The notes: generated from the sequence alone by a model not told the origin. 64,000 bases of DNA from Methanocaldococcus fervens AG86 (GCF_000023985.1 NC_013156.1:856363-920362), one strand, 5' to 3'. Counted from the stretch's first letter, positions 27,546 through 37,436 are shown. A program made the numbers and translations.

Positions 27546-29207
27546 ATGGAAGCTGAAAAAAGATTATTCTTAAAAGCATTGAAGGAGAAGTTTGAAGAAG
27601 ATCCAAAGGAAAAATACACTAAGTTCTACATCTTCGGTGGATGGAGACAGTCAGCAAGAAAAAGAGAATTCGTTGAAGTTGCTCAAAAATTGATTGAGAA
27701 GAGAGGAGGAATTCCATTCTACAACCCAGACATTGGGGTTCCATTAGGGCAAAGAAAATTAATGCCTTACAAAGTTTCAAATACAGATGCAATTGTCGAA
27801 GGAGACGACTTACACTTCATGAACAACGCTGCAATGCAGCAATTCTGGGATGACATAAGAAGAACAGTTATCGTTGGTATGGATACAGCTCACGCTGTAT
27901 TAGAGAAGAGGTTAGGGGTTGAAGTTACCCCAGAAACAATCAACGAATACATGGAGACAATTAACCACGCTTTACCAGGAGGGGCTGTTGTTCAGGAGCA
28001 CATGGTTGAGGTCCACCCAGGATTAGTTTGGGACTGTTACGCTAAGATATTCACAGGAGACGATGAGTTAGCTGATGAAATCGATAAAAGATTCTTAATC
28101 GATATCAATAAGTTATTCCCAGAAGAACAAGCTGAACAAATAAAACAGGCAATTGGTAAGAGAACATACCAAGTTTCAAGAGTTCCAACATTAGTTGGTA
28201 GAGTTTGTGATGGAGGTACAATAGCAAGATGGAGTGCAATGCAGATTGGAATGTCATTCATTACAGCATACAAGCTCTGTGCTGGGGAGGCTGCTATCGC
28301 TGACTTCTCGTACGCAGCTAAGCACGCTGATGTCATTCAAATGGCTTCATTCTTACCAGCAAGAAGAGCAAGAGGGCCAAATGAACCAGGAGGTATCTTT
28401 TTCGGAGTCTTGGCAGATATCGTTCAAACATCAAGAGTTTCAGATGACCCAGTTGAGCAGTCATTAGAGGTTGTTGCTTCAGGAGCAATGTTGTATGACC
28501 AAATCTGGTTAGGAGGATACATGTCTGGAGGAGTAGGATTTACTCAGTATGCTACAGCAACCTATACAGATGACATCTTGGATGACTTCTCATACTATGG
28601 ATATGACTACATAACCAAAAAATATGGTGGATGCAACAGCGTAAAACCAACAATGGATGTTGTTGAAGATATAGCAACAGAAGTTACCTTATACGGTTTA
28701 GAGCAGTATGATAGCTTCCCAGCTTTATTAGAAGACCACTTTGGAGGTTCGCAAAGAGCAGGGGTTACAGCAGCTGCAGCAGGTATTACAACAGCATTAG
28801 CTACTGGAAACTCAAACGCTGGACTTAACGGATGGTATTTAAGCCAGATATTACATAAAGAATACCACAGCAGATTAGGATTCTATGGATACGACTTGCA
28901 AGATCAGTGTGGAGCTGCAAACTCTTTATCCTTCAGAAACGATGAAGGTTCGCCATTAGAATTGAGAGGACCTAACTATCCAAACTACGCAATGAACGTC
29001 GGTCACCAAGGAGAATATGCAGGAATTACACAGGCAGCTCACTCAGCAAGAGGGGATGCGTTTGCATTGAACCCATTAATTAAAGTTGCATTCGCAGACC
29101 CATCATTAGTCTTCGACTTCAGATACCCAAGAAAAGAATTCGCAAGAGGTGCATTAAGAGAATTCGAACCTGCTGGAGAAAGAGACCCAATCATTCCAGC
29201 TCACTAA
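27546..29207 (+). CDS. mcrA: Methyl-coenzyme M reductase alpha subunit
   Basis: Catalytic subunit (553 residues) of the methane-forming step; binds nickel factor F430. ATG at 27546 follows GAGGTGAGCCTG. Modification sites known from the family are visible: the histidine of [12 protein letters not shown], the [13 protein letters not shown] loop near residue 275 carrying the Mmp10-methylated arginine, and the thioglycine in [12 protein letters not shown] near residue 448 with the following Cys. [17 protein letters not shown] is the usual diagnostic block. Ends at a T-rich terminator before the mtr operon. Confidence 0.97.
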   Translation: MEAEKRLFLKALKEKFEEDPKEKYTKFYIFGGWRQSARKREFVEVAQKLIEKRGGIPFYNPDIGVPLGQRKLMPYKVSNTDAIVEGDDLHFMNNAAMQQFWDDIRRTVIVGMDTAHAVLEKRLGVEVTPETINEYMETINHALPGGAVVQEHMVEVHPGLVWDCYAKIFTGDDELADEIDKRFLIDINKLFPEEQAEQIKQAIGKRTYQVSRVPTLVGRVCDGGTIARWSAMQIGMSFITAYKLCAGEAAIADFSYAAKHADVIQMASFLPARRARGPNEPGGIFFGVLADIVQTSRVSDDPVEQSLEVVASGAMLYDQIWLGGYMSGGVGFTQYATATYTDDILDDFSYYGYDYITKKYGGCNSVKPTMDVVEDIATEVTLYGLEQYDSFPALLEDHFGGSQRAGVTAAAAGITTALATGNSNAGLNGWYLSQILHKEYHSRLGFYGYDLQDQCGAANSLSFRNDEGSPLELRGPNYPNYAMNVGHQGEYAGITQAAHSARGDAFALNPLIKVAFADPSLVFDFRYPRKEFARGALREFEPAGERDPIIPAH

Positions 29208-29213
29208 ATCCTA

Positions 29214-29230
29214 AATTTTTATTTTTTTAT
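29214..29230 (+). terminator. T-rich terminator behind mcrA
   Basis: ATTTTTATTTTTTTATG follows the mcrA stop by a few bases, an oligo-T terminator. It separates mcr from mtr, which has its own promoter. Confidence 0.55.
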
Positions 29231-29321
29231 GTTGGTATTGTTAAGAACATTAAAACGTAGGAAAACGTAACTAAAAGAAAGTTAAATAATAATTAAGGGA
29301 ATTTTACCAGAATCAAATAGA

Positions 29322-29340
29322 AAACCTTATATATTAACCT
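29322..29340 (+). promoter_or_regulatory. mtr operon promoter
   Basis: AAAACCTTATATATTAACC: a TATA box about 45 bases before mtrE, followed by a second weaker one (CCTATAAAAAACT). The mtrE start has GAGGTGATAGG as ribosome binding site. Confidence 0.6.
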
Positions 29341-29377
29341 ATAAAAAACTAACTTTTATGTAAAATGAGGTGATAGG

Positions 29378-30280
29378 ATGGATGCAACACTAATAGCCCT
29401 TGGGGCTTTAGCGTTAAGTGGTGCATTAGCTACAATTGCCGGATGTGCAGAAGATTTAGAATCTGATGTAGGTTCCCAGTCAAACCCAAACTCACAGGTT
29501 CAGTTAGCCCCACAGATGGGGAATATTCACAGATACTTTAACAAAGCTATATCTGGAGAGCCTGTAGCTTATGGTTTATATGTCGCAGTAGCTGGATCAG
29601 TTGCTTACGCTATTATGCAGTTGGGAGTAACTCCACTTTTAGCAATGGTCTTAGGAGCTGGTGTTGCTGCCCTTGTTCATGGAGCTTACGCTATTTCAGC
29701 ATACCTCGGAAGAATTGTAGGGCAGTCAAAGAACTTCGGTCAACCAGTTTACTGGGATATTGTAATGAGCCACATAGGACCAATTGTTGGACATGGTTTT
29801 ATCGCTGTCTTTTGTATGGTTTTAATGGCTTACTTAGCTAACACTGTATTAGGAAACCCATTCCCATTGCCATTGATTGCATTGATATTTGGAATTACTG
29901 TTGGGGCAATTGGTTCATCAACTGGAGACGTTCACTATGGTGCTGAAAGAGAATACCAGAAATATCCATTTGGAGGAGGAGTTCCTGTTGCTAACCATGG
30001 AGATATAGATGTTAAAGCAGAATATGGTTTAAGAAACGGAATGGATTCATCATACTTCTGTTCAAGATTGGGAGGTCCATTAACTGGATTATGTTTTGGT
30101 CTAATCGTCTTCTTAGACGGTTGGAGAGGAGTTATTGGAGACGTATTACAGGGAGGAAATGTTATTTCAGCATCAACCATCTCAGTGGTTATAGGTTTAA
30201 TAATCGTAGCCCTCTTAGCTATAGCAAACAGAAAAGTTGAGGTCTTTGCAAGAAACAAATACGGTCCATATACAAAGTAA
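29378..30280 (+). CDS. mtrE: Tetrahydromethanopterin S-methyltransferase subunit E
   Basis: 300-residue membrane subunit of the sodium-pumping methyltransferase that moves the methyl group from tetrahydromethanopterin to coenzyme M. About six hydrophobic helices. Recognised from ALSGALATIAGCAEDLESDVGSQ at the N-terminus, SQSNPNSQVQLAPQMGNIHRY, and GDVHYGAEREYQKYPFGGGVP on the cytoplasmic loop. MtrCDE form the Na+ channel part. First gene of the eight-gene operon. Confidence 0.96.
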   Translation: MDATLIALGALALSGALATIAGCAEDLESDVGSQSNPNSQVQLAPQMGNIHRYFNKAISGEPVAYGLYVAVAGSVAYAIMQLGVTPLLAMVLGAGVAALVHGAYAISAYLGRIVGQSKNFGQPVYWDIVMSHIGPIVGHGFIAVFCMVLMAYLANTVLGNPFPLPLIALIFGITVGAIGSSTGDVHYGAEREYQKYPFGGGVPVANHGDIDVKAEYGLRNGMDSSYFCSRLGGPLTGLCFGLIVFLDGWRGVIGDVLQGGNVISASTISVVIGLIIVALLAIANRKVEVFARNKYGPYTK

Positions 30281-30292
30281 GGGTGATATTTT

Positions 30293-30982
30293 ATGGATGC
30301 AAGTTTGTTAATTTCATTAGCTGAAATAACTATTGCAGGAGCAATAATTAACGCAAGTGTTCACTTTGTCCCTGTCGGAGGGGCTCCAGCAGCGATGGCA
30401 ACATCTACTGGGGTAGGTACCGGTACAACCCAGTTAGCAGCAGGGGCAGGTTTCACAGGATTAATGGCTGCTGCAGTAATGGCATCAAAAGTAGGAATTG
30501 ATGGTTTAGGATTCTTGTTAATCTTATTATCAGGGGCTGTTGGTTCAATGATCATGCTTGGAGTAACAATGTTAGTTGGGCAGTTAATTTATGTGTTTGG
30601 AGTTGGTGTAGTTCCAGCTGCAGATAAATGTGAAGTTGATCCAATAACAAAAGATCCTCAAAAACCTTATGTTACACCAGGAACTACAGGACACGGAGTT
30701 CCAACCGTTTGTTACGTTAGTGGTTTAATAGGAGCTGCTTTAGGAGGAATTGGAGGAGCTTTAGCTTACATTGCATTGATAACCCTTGGATTCTCTGCAG
30801 GAATTGCAGGAATGTTAGCAATTGGTTTCTTCTTTATTAACGCAGTTCTTGCATCATACAACATCGGAGGTACCATTGAAGGTTTCCACGATCCAAAATT
30901 CAAGAAAATGCCAAATGGAGTCATTGCAGCATTCGTAGCTTCACTACTTTGTGGAATAGTTGCAGTAGCAATGGCATTATAA
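30293..30982 (+). CDS. mtrD: Tetrahydromethanopterin S-methyltransferase subunit D
   Basis: 229-residue hydrophobic subunit with about six helices, rich in Gly and Ala. Typical [31 protein letters not shown] near residue 25 and [34 protein letters not shown]. Pore-forming together with MtrC and MtrE. Starts 12 bases after mtrE with GGGTGATATTTT before the ATG. Confidence 0.95.
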   Translation: MDASLLISLAEITIAGAIINASVHFVPVGGAPAAMATSTGVGTGTTQLAAGAGFTGLMAAAVMASKVGIDGLGFLLILLSGAVGSMIMLGVTMLVGQLIYVFGVGVVPAADKCEVDPITKDPQKPYVTPGTTGHGVPTVCYVSGLIGAALGGIGGALAYIALITLGFSAGIAGMLAIGFFFINAVLASYNIGGTIEGFHDPKFKKMPNGVIAAFVASLLCGIVAVAMAL

Positions 30983-31001
30983 AAAATTTTTTGGTGATAG
31001 T

Positions 31002-31799
31002 ATGGCACACGGTGGAGGAGGTCATGCAACTGAACTTTATCCTGAAAACCAGATATTTACGGCTGGTGTAGTTTTATCATTGATCGGTATTTATGCAGCA
31101 CATTTCTTAGCAGATTATGGTTTGTCAATGTTAATAGGAGGTTTGTTAGTTTCATCAGCATGTGTTGCAGGAGCTAACACTGTTAGAAAAGTAGCAGCAT
31201 ATGGTTTAGGTACTGGGGTCCCATCAATTGGTATGATCAGTTTAGGTATGGGAACATTAGCTGCAATAGCAGGAGTTTTAATTCCAAAGGCATTGGGAGT
31301 TAGCTATTTAGTAGCTCCAATATTAACATTGGTAATTGCATTAGTTGTTGGATTCATAGTTGGTAAGTTAACAGTTAAACCTGTTGGAATGAAAATCCCA
31401 ATTATGGTTAGAAGTATGACTTACTTATCAGTTGCAGGGGCTTTAGCTCTATTAGGATTTACAACAGCATACGTTGGAAGCTTAGAACCAGCAACATTTG
31501 TTGACGGAGCTTTAAACTCAGGAATCATGGCTTTAGCATTTATAGTAGCAGGTATGGCTATATTACACCCATTCAACGCATGTTTAGGGCCAAATGAAAG
31601 CCATAAGAGAACATTAACATTGGCAGTTGCTTGTGGTTTACTAAGCTGGTTTATATTCTCAGTAGTTAAGTTAGATATTGTCTCAATGGTTGTTTCAATA
31701 ATATTGTGGGCAATTGTATATGTTAAATTCGTCAAGATGTCATTTAAAGACGCATGTGCAGTTTTATACGTCCCAGAAATTCCTAAGAAAGAGGAATAA
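31002..31799 (+). CDS. mtrC: Tetrahydromethanopterin S-methyltransferase subunit C
   Basis: 265-residue membrane subunit, about seven helices, starting [19 protein letters not shown]. Conserved [19 protein letters not shown] and [15 protein letters not shown] near the end. Completes the MtrCDE sodium channel. ATG follows GGTGATAGT. Confidence 0.95.
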   Translation: MAHGGGGHATELYPENQIFTAGVVLSLIGIYAAHFLADYGLSMLIGGLLVSSACVAGANTVRKVAAYGLGTGVPSIGMISLGMGTLAAIAGVLIPKALGVSYLVAPILTLVIALVVGFIVGKLTVKPVGMKIPIMVRSMTYLSVAGALALLGFTTAYVGSLEPATFVDGALNSGIMALAFIVAGMAILHPFNACLGPNESHKRTLTLAVACGLLSWFIFSVVKLDIVSMVVSIILWAIVYVKFVKMSFKDACAVLYVPEIPKKEE

Positions 31800-31808
31800 G
31801 GTGGAAAG

Positions 31809-32132
31809 ATGGAAATTGTTAAGATATGTCCTGAACTTGACATTGTTATGGAGGTTGATTCTGGTTTAGTAGCAGAGATGAGAAAAGATGTACTCGTCGT
31901 TGATTTAATTCATGTAGAAGAAAGAATTCAAAAATTAGAGAAGTTAGTCAATGCATTAGAGGGAGCATTAGACCCAAGAAACCCACCATTACTCTCATAT
32001 CCAAACAGAGATGGGGTTTACGAGATATCAGGTTACTTCAAAGGAATATTCTTTGGATTTTGGATAACATTAGCAATTATGACACTTGCAATATTTACAA
32101 TAATCAAACTATTCCCAGGTTTAATTCAATAA
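31809..32132 (+). CDS. mtrB: Tetrahydromethanopterin S-methyltransferase subunit B
   Basis: 107-residue subunit: a soluble N-terminal part (VKICPELDIVMEVDSGLVAEMRKD), a short coiled coil (RIQKLEKLVNALEGALDP) and one C-terminal membrane helix (FFGFWITLAIMTLAIFTII). Its last four codons, TTAATTCAATAA, recur after the mtrA stop codon and mark the left edge of the mtrA duplication. Confidence 0.93.
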   Translation: MEIVKICPELDIVMEVDSGLVAEMRKDVLVVDLIHVEERIQKLEKLVNALEGALDPRNPPLLSYPNRDGVYEISGYFKGIFFGFWITLAIMTLAIFTIIKLFPGLIQ

Positions 32133-32663
32133 GGAGGTGCTAAAACATGGCTAACAAAAAATCCCCAGCACCAGGATGGCCTATCGTCTCTGGGGAATAC
32201 GTTGTCGGTAACCCAGAGAGCTGTGTTGGAGTCGTAACATTAGGTTCACACGGTTTAGAACAGGCTTGCATTGATGCTGGAGCTGCTATCGTAGGACCTT
32301 GCCACACAGAAAACTTAGGTATCGAAAAAATCATAGCAAACTACATATCAAACCCAAACATCAGATTCATGGTTCTCTGCGGTTCAGAAGTCCAAGGACA
32401 CTTAACAGGACAATGTCTCAAAGCATTATGGGAAAACGGTATCGGAGACGACGGAGGAATCATCGGAGCTAAAGGAGCTATCCCATTCTTAGAAAATGTC
32501 AACAAAGAAGCTGTTGAAAGATTCAGAAGACAAATAGTCGAAGTCGTTGATTTAATCGACTGCGAAGACGTCAACAAAATAACACAAGCAATCAAAGAAT
32601 GCATAAGCAAAGACCCAGGAGCAATCGACGAAGAACCAATAGTCCTCGAATTAGAAAGTGGAG
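32120..32663 (+). repeat. 544-bp perfect direct repeat, copy 1
   Basis: Identical base for base to 32868-33411 (offset 748). I compared the two copies line by line and saw no difference. The unit starts in the last codons of mtrB, includes the AAGGAGGTGC ribosome binding site, and covers the first 172 codons of mtrA. Bases 32119 and 32664 are the first mismatches. Confidence 0.97.
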
Positions 32664-32872
32664 GAGAAGGGACAGAAGAAGAAGGAGCTACTGTAAAACC
32701 AACCTCTCCAGAGATTGCATTACTAGAAGCAAGAATGAGAATATTATCTGAAAAAATAAACAGTTCTGCATTACTTGCAAAATATAATTCAGGATATTAC
32801 AACGGAAAAATCCAAGGAATAGCAATAGGATTGTTTGTTTCAATATTGCTATTCTCTCTCTTAGGTATTTAA
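32147..32872 (+). CDS. mtrA: Tetrahydromethanopterin S-methyltransferase subunit A (cobamide carrier)
   Basis: 241-residue subunit carrying the corrinoid that shuttles the methyl group. The soluble cobamide-binding domain (residues 1-168) has [39 protein letters not shown] and [20 protein letters not shown], then [13 protein letters not shown]. After an acidic linker ([15 protein letters not shown]) the C-terminus has one coiled-coil piece and one membrane helix ([17 protein letters not shown]). Ribosome binding site AAGGAGGTG, stronger than its neighbours. The first 172 codons are repeated exactly in the next gene. Confidence 0.95.
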
Positions 32873-33411
32873 TTCAATAAGGAGGTGCTAAAACATGGCT
32901 AACAAAAAATCCCCAGCACCAGGATGGCCTATCGTCTCTGGGGAATACGTTGTCGGTAACCCAGAGAGCTGTGTTGGAGTCGTAACATTAGGTTCACACG
33001 GTTTAGAACAGGCTTGCATTGATGCTGGAGCTGCTATCGTAGGACCTTGCCACACAGAAAACTTAGGTATCGAAAAAATCATAGCAAACTACATATCAAA
33101 CCCAAACATCAGATTCATGGTTCTCTGCGGTTCAGAAGTCCAAGGACACTTAACAGGACAATGTCTCAAAGCATTATGGGAAAACGGTATCGGAGACGAC
33201 GGAGGAATCATCGGAGCTAAAGGAGCTATCCCATTCTTAGAAAATGTCAACAAAGAAGCTGTTGAAAGATTCAGAAGACAAATAGTCGAAGTCGTTGATT
33301 TAATCGACTGCGAAGACGTCAACAAAATAACACAAGCAATCAAAGAATGCATAAGCAAAGACCCAGGAGCAATCGACGAAGAACCAATAGTCCTCGAATT
33401 AGAAAGTGGAG
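32868..33411 (+). repeat. 544-bp perfect direct repeat, copy 2
   Basis: Second copy of the tract at 32120-32663, beginning inside the mtrA stop region with the mtrB-derived TTTAATTCAATAAGGAGG and ending in codon 173 of the fusion gene. Downstream the two genes have nothing in common. Confidence 0.97.
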
Positions 33412-33656
33412 AAGCTAAAGAAGGTGGAGAAGAGGAAGGTTTTGAAATCGAAGGAATTCCAAAAGTTGTCGAGCCAGATTTAGAATACTGCGATAAATTG
33501 TTGGAAAAATTAGAATACAAAGTTGGATTGATGACAAGAGATATTGAATTAGCATCAGGGGTCTTTGCAAAATCCACCCAAGGTGTTATAATCGGTTCGG
33601 CTATGGCATTTGTGTTGGTAATTATCCCAGTTATATTAAAAATGTTGATAGGGTGA
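32895..33656 (+). CDS. mtrF: MtrA-MtrF fusion protein (second MtrA cobamide domain plus MtrF)
   Basis: A 253-residue protein at the usual place of mtrF. Residues 1-172 are identical to MtrA, with the full corrinoid-binding domain. After an acidic linker ([15 protein letters not shown]) comes a domain of about 65 residues that looks like Mtr[39 protein letters not shown] and one membrane helix ([18 protein letters not shown]). MtrF elsewhere is about 70 residues. So the complex may hold two corrinoid domains per unit. Whether a fusion of this kind is standard in Methanocaldococcus I cannot check here. Confidence 0.85.
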   Translation: MANKKSPAPGWPIVSGEYVVGNPESCVGVVTLGSHGLEQACIDAGAAIVGPCHTENLGIEKIIANYISNPNIRFMVLCGSEVQGHLTGQCLKALWENGIGDDGGIIGAKGAIPFLENVNKEAVERFRRQIVEVVDLIDCEDVNKITQAIKECISKDPGAIDEEPIVLELESGEAKEGGEEEGFEIEGIPKVVEPDLEYCDKLLEKLEYKVGLMTRDIELASGVFAKSTQGVIIGSAMAFVLVIIPVILKMLIG

Positions 33657-33660
33657 TTAA

Positions 33661-33897
33661 ATGAGTGAAATTCCTACTGTTGTTACTCCTACAAAGGATT
33701 TTAAAAGGTTAATGGAAAAGCTTGAAGAACTTGAAGAAAAAGTAGAAAACACAAATGCTGAAATATTCCAAAGAGCTGGAAAAAAAGTTGGTAGAGATGT
33801 AGGAATTGCCTACGGTTTAATTATTGGGACCTTAGTGGCAATTGTATTGCCTAACTTACTAAATGTAATGCAATTAGTAGTTAAAATGGCACAATAA
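33661..33897 (+). CDS. mtrG: Tetrahydromethanopterin S-methyltransferase subunit G
   Basis: 78-residue subunit: coiled-coil N-terminus (FKRLMEKLEELEEKVENTNAE), the conserved RAGKKVGRDVGIAYG and one membrane helix (LIIGTLVAIVLPNLL). Four bases after the fusion gene, with GGGTGATTAA before the ATG, so translation is coupled. Confidence 0.93.
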   Translation: MSEIPTVVTPTKDFKRLMEKLEELEEKVENTNAEIFQRAGKKVGRDVGIAYGLIIGTLVAIVLPNLLNVMQLVVKMAQ

Positions 33898-33918
33898 TTA
33901 TGATGAGGTGATGTGATT

Positions 33919-34878
33919 ATGTTCAAATTTGAAAAAGAACAGATGGTTGTAGAAATTGGAGGAAGAAAAATTGGTGGACAGCCAGGAGAATACCCAACAG
34001 CTTTAGCAGGAACCATTTTCTACGCAAGACACAAGATTGTTGAAGATGAAAGAAAAGGTATCTTCGACAAAGCAGCAGCGGAGGATTTAATTAACAAACA
34101 GGCAGAGATGGAAGACATAACTGGAAACCCTGCAATGGTTCAGGTATTTGGAGCTACACCTGAAGCTATAATTAATTACATTGATTTCGTTGCTGAAATT
34201 TGGGACGGTCCAATGTTGTTGGACTCTACATCTAGAGAAGCAAGAATGGCTGCTGCAAAAAGAGCTACTGAAGCTGGATTTGCCAATCAGTGTATTTACA
34301 ACTCTATCAACGTTTCCATTGATGAAGAAGAGTTTAAAAACTTAGTAGAAAGTGATATTGAGGCTTCAATTGTCTTATGTTTTGACCCAATGGATCCAAG
34401 TGTTGAAGGTAAAATTAACGTTCTCTTAAATGGTGGTAAGACAGCAGATACAGGAATGTTAGAATTAGCTGAAAAAGCTGGAATTAAATACCCATTAGTT
34501 GACGTTGCTGTTACACCATTAGGAGCTGGAGCAGGTAATGCAGTTAGAGCATCATTCGCTGTTAAGGCAAAATTAGGTTTACCTGTTGGTAGTGGTATTC
34601 ACAACGTTCCATCAGCATGGGACTGGTTAAGAACATTTAGAAAACAGTTGAGAGAAAGCGGTAAAACTCAATTAGCTAAGGATATCCACCACGTATGTGA
34701 TATTGGAGCAAACATAGTCCAAGTTATGGCATCAGGAGACTTTGTTCTCTACGGTCCAATTGACAACGCTCAATTAGCATTCCCAGCAGTTGCTATGACA
34801 GACATGATGATTGCAGAAGCTGCAAAAGATATGGGAATCACACCAGTTGAGAACCACCCAATCCACAGATTAGTATAA
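33919..34878 (+). CDS. mtrH: Tetrahydromethanopterin S-methyltransferase subunit H
   Basis: 319-residue soluble subunit that transfers the methyl group from methyl-tetrahydromethanopterin to the corrinoid of MtrA. It starts MFKFEKEQMVVEIGGRKIGGQPGEY and contains the TIM-barrel marks MLLDSTSREARMAAAKRATE, ASIVLCFDPMDPSVEGK and VASGDFVLYGPIDNA-type residues near the end. The ATG at 33919 is six bases after GAGGTGAT; an upstream GTG lacks spacing. Last gene of mtr, followed by a T-run. Confidence 0.95.
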   Translation: MFKFEKEQMVVEIGGRKIGGQPGEYPTALAGTIFYARHKIVEDERKGIFDKAAAEDLINKQAEMEDITGNPAMVQVFGATPEAIINYIDFVAEIWDGPMLLDSTSREARMAAAKRATEAGFANQCIYNSINVSIDEEEFKNLVESDIEASIVLCFDPMDPSVEGKINVLLNGGKTADTGMLELAEKAGIKYPLVDVAVTPLGAGAGNAVRASFAVKAKLGLPVGSGIHNVPSAWDWLRTFRKQLRESGKTQLAKDIHHVCDIGANIVQVMASGDFVLYGPIDNAQLAFPAVAMTDMMIAEAAKDMGITPVENHPIHRLV

Positions 34879-34886
34879 ATCCCATA

Positions 34887-34913
34887 ATTCTTTTTTAATA
34901 CAAATTTTTATTA
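34887..34913 (+). terminator. T-rich terminator behind mtrH
   Basis: ATTCTTTTTTAAT and then ATTTTTATT follow the mtrH stop within 35 bases, two successive oligo-T tracts. The rest of the 257-base spacer is AT-rich and holds a TATA-like AAGGTTTAAATAC at about 34990 for the ribosomal gene. Confidence 0.5.
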
Positions 34914-35135
34914 AAATAAAAAATCAATTTTAGTTTTTAAGTTAATTTTAGATTAAAAAGTTAATTTAACCAGCTCTTTTATTAACCAAAAGGTTTAAAT
35001 ACTAATTCTTATGGTATAATGATATTAAATTTTTATATGTCAATGACGTTAAATTTGATAAATAAAAATTTTAGCCAAACATGCCAAAATGAATAGTTTT
35101 CTTTAATCAATCAAACATATTGAAGGTGAGTTAAA

Positions 35136-35405
35136 ATGCCAGCACCAAGATACAGGTCAAGATCATACAGAAGAATATACAGAAGAACCCCAGGAGGGAG
35201 AATAGTTATCCACTACAAGAGAAGAAAACCAAACAAAGCAAAATGTGCTGTATGTGGAGCTGAATTACACGGAGTTCCAAGAGGAAGACCAGCTCAAATA
35301 AGAAAATTGCCAAAATCACAGAGAAGACCTGAGAGGCCTTACGGAGGCTACTTATGTCCAAGATGCTTAAAGAGATTGATGATTCAAAAAGCAAGAAACC
35401 TCTAA
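35136..35405 (+). CDS. rpl34e: Ribosomal protein L34e
   Basis: 89-residue large-subunit protein starting [20 protein letters not shown], with the zinc ribbon CAVCGAEL ... [22 protein letters not shown] precedes the ATG. First of a ribosomal/cytidylate kinase group (L34e, cmk, L14e) common in methanogens. Confidence 0.97.
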   Translation: MPAPRYRSRSYRRIYRRTPGGRIVIHYKRRKPNKAKCAVCGAELHGVPRGRPAQIRKLPKSQRRPERPYGGYLCPRCLKRLMIQKARNL

Positions 35406-35473
35406 ACAATTTTCAAAAAATTTATATATAACAAAATTGTATAATTGTTAATCCATTTTGGATGGGTGAATAA

Positions 35474-36010
35474 ATGATAATCACCATTGGGGGGCTACCA
35501 GGGACTGGCACCACTACAATTGCAAAGATGGTTGCAGAGAAATACGGCCTGAGATACGTATGTGCAGGATTTATATTCAGAGAGATGGCAAAAGAGATGG
35601 GAATGGACTTACAGGAATTTAGCAGATATGCTGAGCAACACAAAGAGATTGATGAAGAAGTTGATAGAAGACAGGTAGAGATGGCAAAGCAGGGGAATAT
35701 TGTATTAGAGGGAAGATTGGCAGCGTGGATGTTATTAAAGAATGGAGTTAAACCAGATTTAACAATTTGGTTTAAAGCCCCCCTAGAGGTTAGAGCTGAA
35801 AGAATCAGTAAAAGAGAAAATATAGATAAAGAAGAAGCTTTAAAAAAGATGGTTGAAAGAGAATGTAGTGAGAAAAAAAGATATAAAGAAATTTATAACA
35901 TAGATTTAGACGACTTATCTATTTACGATTTAATTATTGATAGCTCAAAATGGGACGTGGAGGGAGTGTTTAATATTGTCTCCTCTGCAATCGATAATTT
36001 AAAGAGGTAG
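35474..36010 (+). CDS. cmk: Cytidylate kinase
   Basis: Phosphorylates CMP/dCMP. 178 residues: P-loop [16 protein letters not shown] at residue 3, [17 protein letters not shown] for the CMP site, [23 protein letters not shown] and the lid [12 protein letters not shown]. The gene lies between two ribosomal protein genes, a conserved archaeal arrangement. ATG follows GGGTGAATAA. Confidence 0.95.
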   Translation: MIITIGGLPGTGTTTIAKMVAEKYGLRYVCAGFIFREMAKEMGMDLQEFSRYAEQHKEIDEEVDRRQVEMAKQGNIVLEGRLAAWMLLKNGVKPDLTIWFKAPLEVRAERISKRENIDKEEALKKMVERECSEKKRYKEIYNIDLDDLSIYDLIIDSSKWDVEGVFNIVSSAIDNLKR

Positions 36011-36012
36011 GC

Positions 36013-36074
36013 AATATTAAACCTCCCTCATTGGAGGATGAGTTGTGATTCGCGAGAGTCACAACAACAAAAAT
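36013..36074 (+). promoter_or_regulatory. Structured leader before rpl14e, possible switch
   Basis: Unusually GC-rich for a spacer here. CCTCC (36022) can pair with GGAGG (36033); alternatively CTCAT (36027) can pair with ATGAG (36038), which would put GGAGG in the loop, so the two folds exclude each other. A 7-bp hairpin GTTGTGA/TCACAAC (36042-36065) follows. An ATG at 36038 opens a 12-codon reading frame ending at the L14e ribosome binding site. Confidence 0.4.
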
Positions 36075-36086
36075 GAGGTGAGGTAA

Positions 36087-36329
36087 ATGCCAGCTATTGA
36101 AGTAGGAAGAGTTTGTATAAAAACAGCAGGAAGAGAAGCAGGTAAAGTTTGTGTTATTGTAGATATATTAGACAAAAACTTTGTTGTAGTTGATGGATTA
36201 GTTAAAAGAAGAAGATGTAACATAAAACACTTAGAACCAACAGAAAAGAAAGTTGATATTCAGAAAGGAGCTTCAACAGAAGAAGTTAAATTAGCATTAG
36301 ATGCTGCTGGATTATTAAAAGAGGAATAA
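36087..36329 (+). CDS. rpl14e: Ribosomal protein L14e
   Basis: 80-residue large-subunit protein with a KOW-type fold: [20 protein letters not shown] and [20 protein letters not shown]. Ribosome binding site GAGGTGAGGTAA. The leader is structured (36013-36074). Followed by a T-rich terminator (CCTTTTTTATTTTTC). Confidence 0.95.
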   Translation: MPAIEVGRVCIKTAGREAGKVCVIVDILDKNFVVVDGLVKRRRCNIKHLEPTEKKVDIQKGASTEEVKLALDAAGLLKEE

Positions 36330-36445
36330 ATCCTTTTTCCTTTTTTATTTTTCAATCTTACATTTGTTATTTTAAATTTATAGATATAAAAACCTTAAAT
36401 AACAATTTAAACAAAAATAATATTAAAAACAATTTTGGTGAGCTT

Positions 36446-37402
36446 ATGCTATTTAACATCTTCAAAAAATCAAATAAAAAGAAATTGAACGAGTTTTTAG
36501 ATGAAAATAAAGATAAAGTCTTAGTTTTAGAGTTGGATAAGCCAATAGATTGTTTGTGTGATTTTACCTACAACTTTATATGGCAGAGTAAATTTAATCC
36601 AGAAACTAAAATAAAAGATGAAATAACTTTCAAAACCCTTGTAGAGCATCTGAAAAATAACGGAATAATTTATATAAAAGGAAATGTTGGGAAGAGATTT
36701 TGCTCTTCAATGGGTGTTGATTTAAAGTATTTTGGTGGAAGTGGAGGAAGGATAAAGGTTGGGGCTGTTATAGTTGATGGAGATGTGGATACAAGATTTG
36801 GAATAAGCATGCTGTCTGGAACTGTCTATATTAACGAAAAAAACAACATAAAGGAGCCAATGGGTAATGTTATAGAGGTTGAGAGCGATATAAAAGGTTA
36901 TAGAAAATTTATATCGATAACAGAATTCGTTGAATATAGGTATAAGGAAGAAAAAGTTTTAAAACCAAATAAATTTGATGAAAAAAGAGGAGTTTTGGAG
37001 ATTAACGATAAGATAAAAAGAGATACTGTTGGAGCGAGGTTGAATGAAGAAAAAACCATTATAGTTAATGGGGATGTTGATTTATCCACTGGAATTTTGA
37101 TGAAGAAGGGAAGAGTTGTTGTTAACGGGAATGCTGGGAAAAACACTGGAGCTGTTTTAAATGGAGGATTGGTTATAATTAATGGAAATACAAATGATTT
37201 CACTGGTTTTGAAATGAAAGATGGTGTAATAGTTGTTGATGGAAATGCAGGAAAGTATTTGGGAGCTAAAAAGAAAGGTGGGGTTATATACGCAAGAGAA
37301 GGTAAAGAAGTTCCTCCAACAAAAAAGTATAACTTGGATAAGAATGATATGGAATTTCTAAAATCCCTTGGATATTCTGGCAAATTCTACAAATTTTTAT
37401 AA
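36446..37402 (+). CDS. GXGXG-domain (GltB-alpha / FwdC-like beta-helix) protein
   Basis: A 318-residue protein built mainly of a right-handed beta-helix with repeating G-rich turns: [39 protein letters not shown] and [17 protein letters not shown], then [17 protein letters not shown]. This is the GXGXG motif of glutamate synthase alpha domains and formylmethanofuran dehydrogenase subunit C. The first 80 residues are not clearly related to either. No catalytic residues visible; a structural or assembly role is possible. ATG follows GGTGAGCTT. Confidence 0.75.
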   Translation: MLFNIFKKSNKKKLNEFLDENKDKVLVLELDKPIDCLCDFTYNFIWQSKFNPETKIKDEITFKTLVEHLKNNGIIYIKGNVGKRFCSSMGVDLKYFGGSGGRIKVGAVIVDGDVDTRFGISMLSGTVYINEKNNIKEPMGNVIEVESDIKGYRKFISITEFVEYRYKEEKVLKPNKFDEKRGVLEINDKIKRDTVGARLNEEKTIIVNGDVDLSTGILMKKGRVVVNGNAGKNTGAVLNGGLVIINGNTNDFTGFEMKDGVIVVDGNAGKYLGAKKKGGVIYAREGKEVPPTKKYNLDKNDMEFLKSLGYSGKFYKFL

Positions 37403-37436
37403 TTCTTTAAATTATTTTAAAAGTAAAAAAGTATTA

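Noticed and set aside
32140-33082. Identical leftward open frames of 64 residues in both mtrA copies
   Set aside because: They are shadows of the duplicated mtrA; the identity only reflects the repeat.
36022-36042. H-type pseudoknot before rpl14e
   Set aside because: The two pairings use adjacent bases with no loop left to cross the stems, so they can only be alternatives, not one fold.
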